A stretch of DNA of 64,000 nt from the NCBI GenBank assembly GCA_946894095.1, contig OX335653.1:7693001-7757000 (forward strand), in the 5' to 3' direction. A program made the position numbers and the translations under genes. Origin of the DNA: Incurvaria masculella (lineage: Eukaryota > Arthropoda > Insecta > Lepidoptera > Incurvariidae). Below the pieces are notes generated by a model that did no database searches, was not told the DNA's origin, and worked only from the letters and a program-made list of their open reading frames with translations. This document shows, one piece after another, positions 1 to 10,469 of this stretch; the first letter of the stretch is position 1, and each line of letters opens with the position of its first letter.

Positions 1-327
1 TTTGTCTTACAATGTTACAAGCGTAACGTATGTTACGCACGTTGCCAAATGGATGTACTGTATTACGTTTTATTTAAAAATGTTTTTAAGTTTAGTTAAT
101 CACAGTTTTGGAGAAAAGTTTCTTATGTAAAGGTTATTTTACACGAACAGAATTGAATTGTGAATACTGACGTCGACCTCACAGTAAAAGACAATTACCG
201 AAACCTATGCTATTGATCATATTAAATCATAATAAACCAGGTTTGACGTCCAGTTTGTAGGTTTTGTTCCATCTACATATGTACATGTGATGTTTCAGTA
301 GATGAACATGTCAAACTGGATCGAATA
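1..327. other. AT-rich non-coding stretch
   Basis: No coding signal or recognisable repeat is seen. The stretch contains short TAAT/ATTA-type motifs typical of AT-rich insect DNA. Confidence 0.4.
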
Positions 328-560
328 GATGCTGCCATCTAGTCGTACAGCAGAAAAGACCAGTGTTGCTCCTCCCGCCTGCCCCTGGCCGCTTCAATCA
401 ATACTTTGTTGCAGCTCGCAGGGCGGGCGGGATGAGGCGGCGGAGGGGGAGGGCGGTGTGGGCGGTTGCCGGGGGGGAGGGGGGGGGTGTACGAGCTCAT
501 CCTACAGCTCTGCCCTAGCTTCGGGCGCTCATTATTCAAATGACTTCTCGTCGAAGCACT
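328..560. promoter_or_regulatory. GC-rich island with G-tract
   Basis: This block is sharply richer in G and C than its surroundings and includes a long G run at about 471-487. A 138-codon frame crosses it, but its product is low-complexity (Gly/Ala/Ser-rich) and continues into AT-rich DNA without a splice signal, so it is probably not a gene. The motif gctgccatctag at 331-342 resembles the insect CTCF core on the minus strand. A regulatory element or a distant first exon are both possible. Confidence 0.25.
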
Positions 561-1734
561 GCCTCCGCCGACGCTGGCTTAACGAATATAATTCTTTACC
601 TTTAGTTTTCCAACTATCCACGTTTTCGAACGAACTCCCGACTTTTCAGATACACCATTTTGTTGGAATATTTTCCAATTTATGCGACAAAAGAATGCTA
701 CCTGAAATGTATATGAAATTGGCACCTAATGCTTTATTTGCTTAATGAAAGATAAAAATCACACAGTCCCTATTGTGCCACCGAAACATCAGTTTTTTGA
801 TGACGCAACACCCTCATACATTTCCTGTCTTAATTAAGACTTTTCAACAACGTAACGTAAAACGCTTTGTACATAACATGTTACAACTATGATAAATAAC
901 TAATAACAAGCGATCACCCTAAAAACGATTAACACAATGCACCAAAACATGGATCAAGGTGTTATATGGTGCCCAAAATAAGGTTAGGTGTGTGATTCGC
1001 AGGACGAACTCTCTTGACGCAGCTGAAAATGTTATATACGTTTTCTTTATACTTGTTTTGCTGAAATTTAAGAGCTAAATAATTATTCGTCTTCATTATG
1101 TGATGGCATTTCTTAACGTTGAAAATGGTTAACTTAGAAAAAGCTTTGAAACCGTTTTTCAAACATGATATGAGCAGGGAATGGAAAAGTGTAATCATCA
1201 ATGAACCTATATGGGCGAAATAATATTTTGACGATGACTGTACATACGTACCGGATGACAAGGCACGGACATTGCATTCTCGGAATTCAGAACACGTTGC
1301 TTTATTCACAGGATGTCCGCGCATATGACAAGAACAAAATGTTGTGTTTTAAGAGTTATGGTATTACATTTCCATTTGAACTTTTATTTTATTTGTTGTT
1401 ACGAGGTTGGCGAACAAAATCTCAATTCGCATTAACAGGGTAGCGAAACTCAATGAGAGGCTATATAATTAAAATAACTTAATTAGTACTCGTATTGAGA
1501 ATGTTTACAAAATTAGATATGGGAAAAATATATATAAATAAAAACTTTTAAAAGGACACCACAACACATTGCATATGCTCTAAAGACGATTTGTGAAACG
1601 AGTTATCATGAGAGTATCCAACTCACACTGACAAACGTCCAACCGCCTAATGGTACCTAACTTAAGAAACCATTTTATCATGTTTAATCGCAACCTCAAT
1701 GTTTACCTTTTCCTCGAATATCATGATAAAAATA
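561..1734. other. AT-rich non-coding stretch
   Basis: Frames of up to 120 codons occur here (for example 962-1324 minus), but they lack domain-like composition, supported starts and splice context. No repeat was recognised. Confidence 0.35.
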
Positions 1735-2010
1735 TATTAGTGGCTCTCTGAGCTGTAGACCTCACGACTCTCTCTTGCGAGCGTATATTCACCGTATTTT
1801 TCTTCATGTACTTAACGCTTTTACATTTTTGGAAGTGTTAAAAAATTTCACAAACATTTTTCAAAAAATAATTTTACAAAAAAATCCATAAAAATATTGA
1901 ATCTGCTCACAAAATTTCACGAGAATCGATTACAAAATGTGACCTGTAGACGAGAAGAGACACTTTTGTCCAAGCTAATACGGAGACGCTTTGTTCGCGA
2001 TTAGCCCGGT
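1735..2010 (+). repeat. Dispersed repeat fragment (LINE-tail-like)
   Basis: The segment opens with agtggctctctgagctgtag. A related sequence occurs in the opposite orientation near 32590-32706. The following text (fragments such as 'tttcacgagaatcg') resembles the 3' untranslated parts of lepidopteran non-LTR elements. Family assignment is an inference. Confidence 0.35.
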
Positions 2011-2764
2011 CAATAATTTGACTATAAACACTTTTATGCATTGTCTTATATTCAAATGTTGAGACTTTGAAAGTATTTTAGGACATTTTCAAACTCTATC
2101 ATTTGTAACTATTGAATAAAATGCATTTTAAGTTGCAACTAAAATTATGAATATATACTTAGAGTAACGATAGAAGAAGAGCCTTCTATTGTTAATTATG
2201 TTAAAAAATATAAGGAATCTAAAAATATTAAGTGATGAAAATGATTTACGGTCGATGAAAGAACCATTGGCCCCTCTATTTGATGACATGATATCCATGT
2301 CATTTATTCGCTAAAAAAACCAACGAAACAGAACATTCTGTGAATCGTACACAAGATACATTGGTGCATCTAATTTATTCATTGCGAACATTGTGCTCGG
2401 GGAATAACTTGCGGCCCGCTCGCTCGCACCGAGCAGGGACTCTCATTTGGGGACGAACGGCTTTAAGAAAGGATAGAAGTGAGTACTCAAATATTTTTTG
2501 CCCAAAACAAACCGGGCGGCGGGGGAGACATTGTGCGAATGTTATTTTTAGTAACAGTCAATTAAAACAAGATGAAACATGAAATACGCATAACACGTTC
2601 TAGCGATTTCAGTAACGATTCATCTCCACTTCTGTTGAGGCCGACCTGTAATGTTTTTATTTTATATATCGACATATAGGTATAATATTAGGCTTGTATA
2701 TTTTTTTCCTGCATATTTTTGCACATTGATGGTGTGTTAATAATCTATTTTTGTTTTGTTACAG
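2011..2764. other. AT-rich non-coding stretch
   Basis: There is a short GC-richer patch at 2405-2530 with no coding support. The end of the stretch is a good polypyrimidine tract, which leads into the candidate micro-exon at 2765. Confidence 0.3.
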
Positions 2765-2800
2765 ATGGTGCAAATATTTGAAAAATTCTTTAAAAAGATG
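2765..2800 (+). other. Candidate 36-nt micro-exon
   Basis: A pyrimidine-rich tract ending in ttacag is followed by 36 bases that start with ATG and read MVQIFEKFFKKM without a stop. They end immediately before a consensus donor, gtaagt. Both splice signals look good and the length is a multiple of three, as expected for a cassette micro-exon. No neighbouring exon of the same gene was found in the window, so a chance pairing of signals cannot be excluded. Confidence 0.2.
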
Positions 2801-4626
2801 GTAAGTTAGCGCTTCAGTTTTTTGCTGGTTTCATGAGCAGAATGGCTTAAAAAAATACTTTTAACTCTTTATTACGTCAATCCAATCCTTAAATATTATC
2901 GCCTCAAATCAAATTAAAAACTTAATTAAGAAATGCTTTGTTAACACCTCATTTCCATAATGTTACATAAAAAATGCTTTCCCATTTCTATCCAAGCGAG
3001 GATTTTGGTACCTATTTATATAAATTAATTACCTAGTGGTCCTTTCTTTCTTTTCTAATTTACTGTTCCACCTGTCACGATCCGAAAACGAGTGTAATAT
3101 TTTAATATCCGGTTCATTGGGCGGCTTTTCAAAAGAGATTTTTTTCTTGTAGAACCTAATAGCATCATATGTGACGAAACGGTGAGTCGGTCGTACGGCG
3201 GCGACGTTGCCTGCAGCATTTTAATACTCGTAAAATAAAAATAGGCAGAGATCTTCTTTTACAATTTAATGAGTCCAAATAATATTTATTTGCTTATGAA
3301 CATACGCACACATGTGATTTTTGTATATTTTTTATTATCTTTAATAATAATGCTTTCCGGCGAAGAAAAACATTGTGAGAAAACCCACTTTTTATAACCA
3401 TAACTACATGGCAATGCAATGGGCTCGTTACTCATTATGTGTGCCTAAATATTTAATTGGGCGAAACGAGGTATCCCGTGACCGTGTACCGGTTTTAGGA
3501 AATCATAAGTCCCTCCCGAGCATCGACAACAAACTCATTATTTTATGTTTACTATGAGTTTAATCTGTACCTGCATTGTATTTCGATTACAAGGTAATAA
3601 TGCAAAAAAAAAATCGCGTTCTTGCTGTTTACTGAAGCATGATTAAGTTAAGCTAGGAAAATAATATTTACGTAAAACATGCAAGGTAAGGTTTTCTTTT
3701 TCAGAAAAAAAATTATTTTTTTATTAATATTTTTTGAAAATTCCTATTCAGTATAATGTAGTTTACTTGATAAATAACTTTATCAGCCAGATATTCATCA
3801 TTTTGCCTTACATCTCGGGCCTAACTTGAGCTGAAGTAATATTTTTTGTTCACTCTTATATTCCAGTAAAAAGGGTTCCACAAGAGTTAAATAAGCCTTG
3901 AAATGAGTTTAAAAGAGGGATGCCTCCATCCCATTTACTAAAGTGGCTAATAAGATGGATCTTCTTTTCGTTAACTTAACTTGCATAAAAAATATATCTT
4001 TAGAGTAAGTATTGTATGGATTTTTAAAGATAAACATTCACAAAAGTGATTTAAGCATATTGATTAAAGTACGAAGTATTTTTTTTAAAACTCAAAGCTA
4101 TATTTTGACAATGTATCATAAATGAAACATTGTAAAAACTTTTCTAATTATTTTAATTCGTTCCAATGATCTGAATGGATTTACTTACTTGCTATTATTT
4201 TTATTTATTTTTTAATATTTCCGTTACGTTTTCAACGAGAATTGGTGTTTAGATTTATTTAAAGCACAGTTCTATCCGTCCATATACAAAGCCAGCAAAA
4301 ATACTTATTAATAATAATAAATATTAATAATGCAACGTTTTATTGTTATATGTACAAATTATCTCATAACTCAATATTCTCAAAGTCTCAATGATTTCAT
4401 ATTGCTGCATAATATAATATATCCTTTATACATTTTTTCATCGCTGTGGTCTGTTCGTTTCTGCAGTGCGTGCTATCTCCTTCTTCCTTATACCACATAC
4501 ATATAGGCTTTCCTTCTCTCGCAACATGTTGCTAAACCCCTCAGTCAATTATTTAGATTGGTGGTCCAGCGCTCTCAGATTACACGATATCCAGATAATG
4601 TACAGTCTTCAATAATATAAAAACTT
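2801..4626. other. AT-rich non-coding stretch
   Basis: Mostly AT-rich DNA with homopolymer A and T runs. At 3427-3475 there is a short segment with gttactcattatgtgtgcc that resembles 35520-35562 (ctactcattatgtgagcc), so both are probably pieces of one small repeat. Nothing else was recognised. Confidence 0.35.
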
Positions 4627-4960
4627 AGCTCGTAGCTTAGGAGTTACCGACTCTGGTCTCTGCGTTGAAGATGGCAGGTTTGAAACCCAGGTTATACAAC
4701 CCTTTATCGTTTATCCGAGAATAAAATTAGTTACATTTTCCTTGAGGATTCGGGAATCAAAGAATGCTAAATATTAGATATGGAAAGGTAAGCCCGCCTA
4801 GGTTGTAAAAAATAATGGTCGTCACAGAATTGATAGATTGTCGATGTGTTCCATCCAATTCGGTGTAGCTGTGTTTATGTCGAGGAAATTTCCTGGCATG
4901 TCACTTAATTTTTTCATGTTTTGGGATAATATTACGACACAATATGATTCATATCCAGTT
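4627..4960 (+). repeat. Old tRNA-headed SINE copy
   Basis: The left part has a degraded tRNA-like promoter: an A-box-like tcgtagcttaggag near 4631 and a B-box-like ggtttgaaaccc at 4678-4689. The body then follows the SINE family described at 29293, with ttccatccaattcggtgtag and cctggcatgtcactta in the same order. Divergence is high, so this is an old insertion, and the poly-A end is no longer distinct. Confidence 0.6.
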
Positions 4961-5062
4961 TCTTAATAGGCGAAAAATTCGAATATCATTTTGATTTAAC
5001 AAAAAAAGTAGTCATATACAAAACGATAAAAGCGACACCACACCTTCGGTCAATTGGCTAGC

Positions 5063-5084
5063 ATATATATATATATATATATAT
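5063..5084. repeat. (AT)n microsatellite
   Basis: Uninterrupted alternating AT for about eleven units. Confidence 0.9.
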
Positions 5085-5650
5085 TTTACATAGCAAAATA
5101 GGATTTACATTGAATTTAAAAAATCTTACAAATGATTATAAAACTTCAAAAATATTATAACAAGGCAAAACGAGTACTGTAAGTGCGTTCATAAGATCGG
5201 CCACTTACCATGAATTCTCCCATTCTTGTTCTAAACGAAGCATTCTCGGAGAAAATATTGCGTTCTCTTTTATTTAATTTCTTGTTCCCAATGAACATAG
5301 ATGGAAGTAGCCATCGATTCTCATTCGAGTTAGTCGAAAACATCTAACTCTTGTTAGTTCCCTTACGAATTCGGAACGCGCAACAGCGATTGCCCGTTAC
5401 ACTAAATGCCATCCTGTGAAATTGTGACGTGTCGTTTGAACTCGATTAAATCAGTAGCAATAAGAGAATTTATAATAAAACTCACTTCCCGGTTGTAATT
5501 CGCCATTACATGTAAAATTGGCTACGCTACCCCTATAATACGAGTTTTTGTTGCTACTTTCGCCCTTCCATGCTCGGTCCTTGTTCCACAAAACGGTGTT
5601 TCATATAACGTAAGCGTATTTCATTTTAACTTGCTCTTTGAACTATTATT
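5085..5650. other. Non-coding stretch
   Basis: No gene or repeat is recognised. It includes a modestly GC-richer segment at 5330-5420. Confidence 0.3.
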
Positions 5651-5890
5651 GATATTCCAAGGAATGTGACATTTATGTATGTATAATCGACCTTGAACCA
5701 AGGACACATTAATTGAAGAAAGAGCCCAGTAAAAAGAACTACTTTACGAATATACTGCAAGGCTGGACCCGAACCAGCAGAACATACCATTCGCGGGTAT
5801 TGCGTATTAATGTGTCCTTGCTTCACGGTCGATTATACATACATACATGTCACAATCCTTGGAATAAGCGACGTACCTGCTTAGTACGAA
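5651..5890. repeat. Head-to-head foldback of a second tRNA-derived SINE
   Basis: A minus-strand copy of the SINE-2 family (see 25762) runs from its tail at 5651 to its head at about 5805. Directly after it lies a plus-strand copy of the same tail (5806-5890). The two arms, 5651-5712 and 5806-5868, are near-perfect reverse complements. Read on the minus strand, the core carries a B-box-like ggttcgggtccagcc. The right arm ends in ggaataagcgacgtacctgc, which matches the tail end of the 25762 copy. Confidence 0.7.
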
Positions 5891-6519
5891 AAAGTATATT
5901 TACTATTATTGATATATTCATAATATTACTTTACACATCATTATTATGGTATATCAAAAATATTGAATTTAATCTGGATTCGGTCACTGCGTCGGGATAA
6001 TGTCTGGACAGGACGGTGGTGTCCGTTCCCGCACTAAACACTTGTCCGCACTCTACCTATATACTTACTCTACATGACGTACAAAATGACTTACTCCTCG
6101 TCATTCTCACTTACATACGAACCTAAACTATGAAAATGTGTGCTTACAAACACTTCATGTATATTTCGTGTATTAATTTTAATGATCATTTATGTTTTTG
6201 ATTATGTTGAGGATTAAAAACTGTGACTTGAATACTTCGCTGCCGAAATGTAGAGATTGAGTTTGGAGAAAGTTTCTCTAGCATTCCATGCCCACTTGAA
6301 ATCATCAATAAATCAATCGTAACCAATAAGCACTCGAACTTGCCTTGAAAAATTCCCAGAATATTTCTCGATGACTAACCTATGCTACTTGTGTTATTTT
6401 AATCCACAAATCATCTACTTAGGCAACAAAAAATGAGCCATTTTTTGAAACTTAAACTTGTATTCATCATTAAGACGTTTATTTTAAAGGCACCGCCCTG
6501 TAATACATATAAATACGCC
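5891..6519. other. AT-rich non-coding stretch
   Basis: Nothing recognisable except short open frames with no family resemblance. Confidence 0.35.
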
Positions 6520-6700
6520 AAAATGAGTAGGAGCGATGGCGCGTCGTTGGCACCCGCCCGGCGTCCGGGATTCGAGACCGTGCGCCGTATTTCAGGTAAT
6601 GTCGGCACCGCGGGACGAATTCAGAATACTAACTTGCGACTTAACCCAACCCTCCGCCCCCTGCCCTGTTCGCCCCGCGACCCGCTCCTATCTCCTACAA
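6520..6700 (+). other. GC-rich island with possible exon
   Basis: A frame opening with ATG at 6523 (MSRSDGASLAPARRPGFE...) crosses a GC-rich block. It meets a donor-like cag/gtaatg at 6593-6601. The protein fragment is not recognised. It could be a first coding exon, an untranslated first exon or simply a GC-rich regulatory block. Confidence 0.2.
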
Positions 6701-8044
6701 AGTGACGATTTATCCTTTTTTATGTGGACGTGTCTGTATCCTGCACCAAGGCTTCTGAGTGGAAACGGTGAAAGACAATCTTATACAAATGACTAAATTC
6801 ATGTGGTCTTGATTTGCCTAATATATAGTGAGATAACGCAAGCAATTATAAAATGAAATGCATATTATTGTTTAGAAACTTATATTTACAAACCTGCTGA
6901 AACCTGGCGTTTGTTGAAGTAATACGAATACAAAAATTAATTCTAAACGCTGTATTTTGTTGCAGTTAAAATTTTTGTTTTTATAGGAAGTAAAGATATG
7001 TTTATGGCTATAACCACATACATGTGATTCGTTCATGAGATGAACAGTTAAAATATTTAACCAAATGTACAGAAAAAATTAGTTAACTTTGCAGTTATTA
7101 TGAATTATTTTCTTATTTTGACGAAGAAATGTGTGTTAATTAGTTATTGGATTATAATATGATTCAAAAAGCATGTACATGTATATTTATTCGGTTTTAA
7201 AATACAATTCGCAAAAATGTTTGCATGATATTTTTTTCCTGGAAAAAGCTGTTAGGACCGAAATTATGTAATTTGCATGCTACCAGTTATGACCACCGCT
7301 GCCGCCCGTGTGGCGGTTCTTTGCAATAACAGGAGTCAGTTTCTGGTAAGGTGATACCATGCAATTTATTATGCCTACAACAATTAGGCAACGAAAAAAG
7401 GGTAACAATTATGCAAAACAGGTTGTTTTATCTCGATGTACGGCAACATATATTTTTTTATGTACAGTTTTGACATATAAAACCATAAACACTTTTGTCT
7501 TTGCTGTCGTTGTTAAGTAATAAAAATGTAAAAATACTCAAACCTATGGACTTTCAATATTAAAATGAGAAATACATTTTTATATTTTACTATACAAGGT
7601 CGTAACCATAACCAGGTACTTCTAGCAATATTAGGAGTAGAAGTATTGGTGGTAGTAATAAATACCTACACACAAAATGTATGGGGAGGTTTAATTATTT
7701 TTCTATTGCGACAAAATATCATCTCCCTTTTTTGCTCCAAATATGCCTAGGAATTACCTGGTTAACGTTTAGACCATACTTTCGTTAAAATTCTAAAAAT
7801 AAAAATTGTCGAAGTGTATACTAAATACTATAAAACTAATATTATAATACGAAATTCTGAATGATTTATCTTTTCCTTTTATTGATCAAAACAAAATTGC
7901 TCTCTGCTTATAATTTTGGATTTACAGTATTACGTTGGGTGTACAGCAACTGTGTATGTAGTGTACCACCACCTATGTGAGCCACCTCGATCCACACGCA
8001 ATCGTTACCTTCACACTAAGTGGTACCTTCCCATAATATAATGC
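6701..8044. other. AT-rich non-coding stretch
   Basis: No gene was identified. A small GC-rich patch with ccgcccgtgtggcgg lies at about 7303-7317. Confidence 0.35.
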
Positions 8045-8320
8045 CTAGCGGCTTCCTACACTCCGATAATGGGAGTCTCGCCGAGCTGGGATGGACTTTT
8101 AGCCGTCGCGTATAATCCCCGAAGCCCAGGAATAGACCTTATTTATAGTCCTGCTTCACCCAATTTGTGTCGCCGAATGCGTTTTTTATTCAAACAGTGT
8201 AGAGGGGCCCTAATTGTGTCATTTAATGGCACCGCTGCTTCCTTTTGGGTGGAATATGTTTTTCTCTCTCCTAACTGTACCCACACAGGTACATGGTTTA
8301 AAGATTCCGTAAGTTACTAT
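8045..8320. promoter_or_regulatory. GC-richer island, possible enhancer
   Basis: A block of higher complexity than its surroundings, containing a MEF2-like cttatttatag near 8139. An open frame of 109 codons covers it but resembles no family and runs into the neighbouring SINE. Regulatory function is inferred only from composition. Confidence 0.2.
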
Positions 8321-8364
8321 TTTTATTGTCAGATTTGTTCGTACTACTTTCTTTATCGTTTTTT

Positions 8365-8612
8365 TTTTCGTTACGAATGCGAGCAGTTCCATGGTTAGGA
8401 TACATGGAAAACTGCAGGCCCCCTTCTCTTACAACGGGGTTAAGCGGCAATGAAAATTTGTCCATATTTTCCATCCAGCTCAATGCAGGCGTGCCCATCA
8501 AGGGAATATTCTGACAGGAAACCTAATTCCTACGGGAATGATAGGTTTTTTGCAAAGATCATGACTGTGGCATGGTATGAGCCCAACCAAGTTCGGTTAC
8601 ATAAAAAAAACA
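8365..8612 (+). repeat. SINE copy, 5'-truncated
   Basis: Starts in the segment cgttacgaatgcgagc that follows the tRNA head in the 29293 copy. It continues through ttttccatccagctcaatg and ends in ggttacataaaaaaaa. It lacks the part of the body around the 'cccgcccgggttggtacc' region, so it carries an internal deletion. Confidence 0.75.
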
Positions 8613-8689
8613 AGCTATACCCTTGAATTCTCAAAGTACATAGTTGCTTTTGCTATTCCTTTGTATCTAGTTTCAAACGATTCTACGCC

Positions 8690-9033
8690 CCTGTACTCTG
8701 GCAGGTGCAACGGCCATCGAAACGCCAGGGCACGGCCCATTGCGAATCCTCCGTTCTCCTTTACGAGTAAGCTCGCCCAGCACTCCAAAATTTCGGTCCA
8801 GCCAACCTGCTCACGGAACTAGTACTAAAACTACTCTGCATTTTTTACAAGGCACGCCCCGCGCCATGAACCAGAGTGAAATGTACACTATGCGACTTGC
8901 GGTCGAGCTCTGCCAGGCTTTTCATTATTTTAAATATTCAGTGTCGGAAGTGGCTAGTGTCAGTGCCCGCTCTGTGTCCCTCCGGCGAGCCTTCGGCGAC
9001 GCGACAGCTGCCCGCAAATATCGGAATCTCCAG
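8690..9033 (+). other. GC-rich block ending in a consensus splice donor
   Basis: A frame stays open from about 8740 into a perfect donor, ctccag/gtaagt, at 9028-9039. A pyrimidine-rich acceptor-like ttttttacaag ends at 8851, so a 182-nt exon 8852-9033 is possible. It would read ...AMNQSEMYTMRLAVELCQAF... The peptide was not recognised. The elevated GC and the clean donor argue for an exon or a conserved element. No downstream partner exon was found. Confidence 0.25.
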
Positions 9034-9150
9034 GTAAGTCCTTCCTCTTCTAAGCCTTGTGTAAATGTTACTAGTGTTTATTAAAAAATATATGTCATGA
9101 TATTTTTAATGGTTAAGAAAAACGCTTATTTATCACGACATTTTCATTTT

Positions 9151-9314
9151 TCATTCCACTTATTTAAACTTTTTCGGTAGTTAAACCACACTAAGTTACG
9201 TCAAAAACGGAATGATAAGAGGATTCGATCAACTCTATAAAGATAAATCCGTAAAGAAACTTTACAAGTTTTATATCTACAGTAATGAAATACATACTTA
9301 GATCTTAATGCTAC
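9151..9314 (+). repeat. Dispersed repeat, copy 1 of 2
   Basis: About 165 bases collinear with 50581-50752. They share ttcggtagttaaaccacact-type text, 'aatccg(t/c)aaagaaact' and gtaatgaaatacatactta. No coding sequence and no clear terminal repeats. The family is unknown to me. Confidence 0.65.
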
Positions 9315-10169
9315 TGCCAAACAATTTTAGGTAGAACAGTTTAAGGCAAAGAACAAGAATAAAAGAAACAGTCAACCTCAGTGCAAATTAATTAAAAATA
9401 AAACTTATTTAACTAACAATAATATGGTATCGGAATATAGATGGTATCTAAGTGACCTACTCTAAAATACCTATCAATGATGTCAGAAAGTCTACAAAAT
9501 AGTAAAACAGAATTTTTGCGAATTATGTCTTAACTCAATCTATGTAATTGAAATGACTCAGTCTCCTAGATATTATCCCGAAAGAAAAATTGCTACAAAT
9601 TATGCTCATCAAATAAATTTATGTCAAAGAAAATATTCCGAAAATATAACTTATAATATTGAATTTCAAGCTTTATGCTGATTTATTATATATAAATTAG
9701 TTTGACGACAAACAAAAGGTCTTATTTTCTTCCAAACGAAATTCTATCTGAATCATGAAGTACATCTCTCATCTAAAAACTCGTAAACAAAGCTTGACAG
9801 AAATGACAGTTTTGACGTTTGTAAGGTGAGGTCACTTATGCGACATTTACAATAAGGTTTGCGTTTGAGATAAGGTCTCTTTTTACTCCATCCCAAAAGT
9901 GGCTCTTAGTTTAAAAAATAACTTTGGTGACAGCGAAGTTGAACCATTACTTTAGGTTCCAGCACTATAATCACAGACGTCCTCTTAAGATTATTTCTTC
10001 CTCTGTTTTGAACGGTCTATACTTATTTATAAATACAGTTAAAACAAACCACTCGAGAGTCACGTGCTCCGTTCTTGCCCCAAGCACGCCACCAAACCTG
10101 ATATTTAGGTCTCGCTTCCCAGAAGTGCTCGAGAAACACACACGAAATTGTTCGAAAATAAAATAAATT
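9315..10169. other. AT-rich non-coding stretch
   Basis: Homopolymer-rich DNA without recognisable genes. Confidence 0.35.
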
Positions 10170-10355
10170 CCCGCCGTAATTGTCGGCCCAATTGTAGCGT
10201 TCGGCGGCAATGTCCGTAAGCCCAGTGGAGCCCCGGATTGATGTTATGACGTCGAAAATATGACAAGAGCGTAAATTTTTAGGCCGGTGGTCGTAAATTT
10301 TCAGCGCAGCGATTAATTCCTCGATCCGCGTAAGTGCCTCCGCCGTACCGGCCTA
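10170..10355. promoter_or_regulatory. GC-rich island, candidate conserved element
   Basis: A complex, GC-richer block with gattaattcc, a CRE-like atgacgtcg and repeated ggcggca/ccgccg words. It has no long frame. Composition is typical of insect conserved non-coding DNA, but conservation cannot be tested here. Confidence 0.25.
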
Positions 10356-10384
10356 CGCATGCTTGGTTGTGTTGGAAATGGAGT

Positions 10385-10463
10385 GGGTTATTTTTGCATT
10401 ATTGAGGGTATTTTTCTTATTATTGCGGGTATTTTTTGCAATATTGCGGGTATTTTACTAGGA
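10385..10463 (+). repeat. 21-bp tandem repeat, about 3.7 units
   Basis: Units begin gggtatttttgc or a variant at 10385, 10406, 10427 and 10448, an exact 21-base period. Because 21 is a multiple of three, a frame stays open through the array and encodes a seven-residue repeat of the GIF.NIA type. There is no sign that it is expressed. Confidence 0.8.
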
Positions 10464-10469
10464 GCGTTT

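Noticed and set aside
329..745. 138-codon open frame as a gene
   Set aside because: The product is low-complexity and tracks the GC-rich block. It has no family likeness and no splice context.
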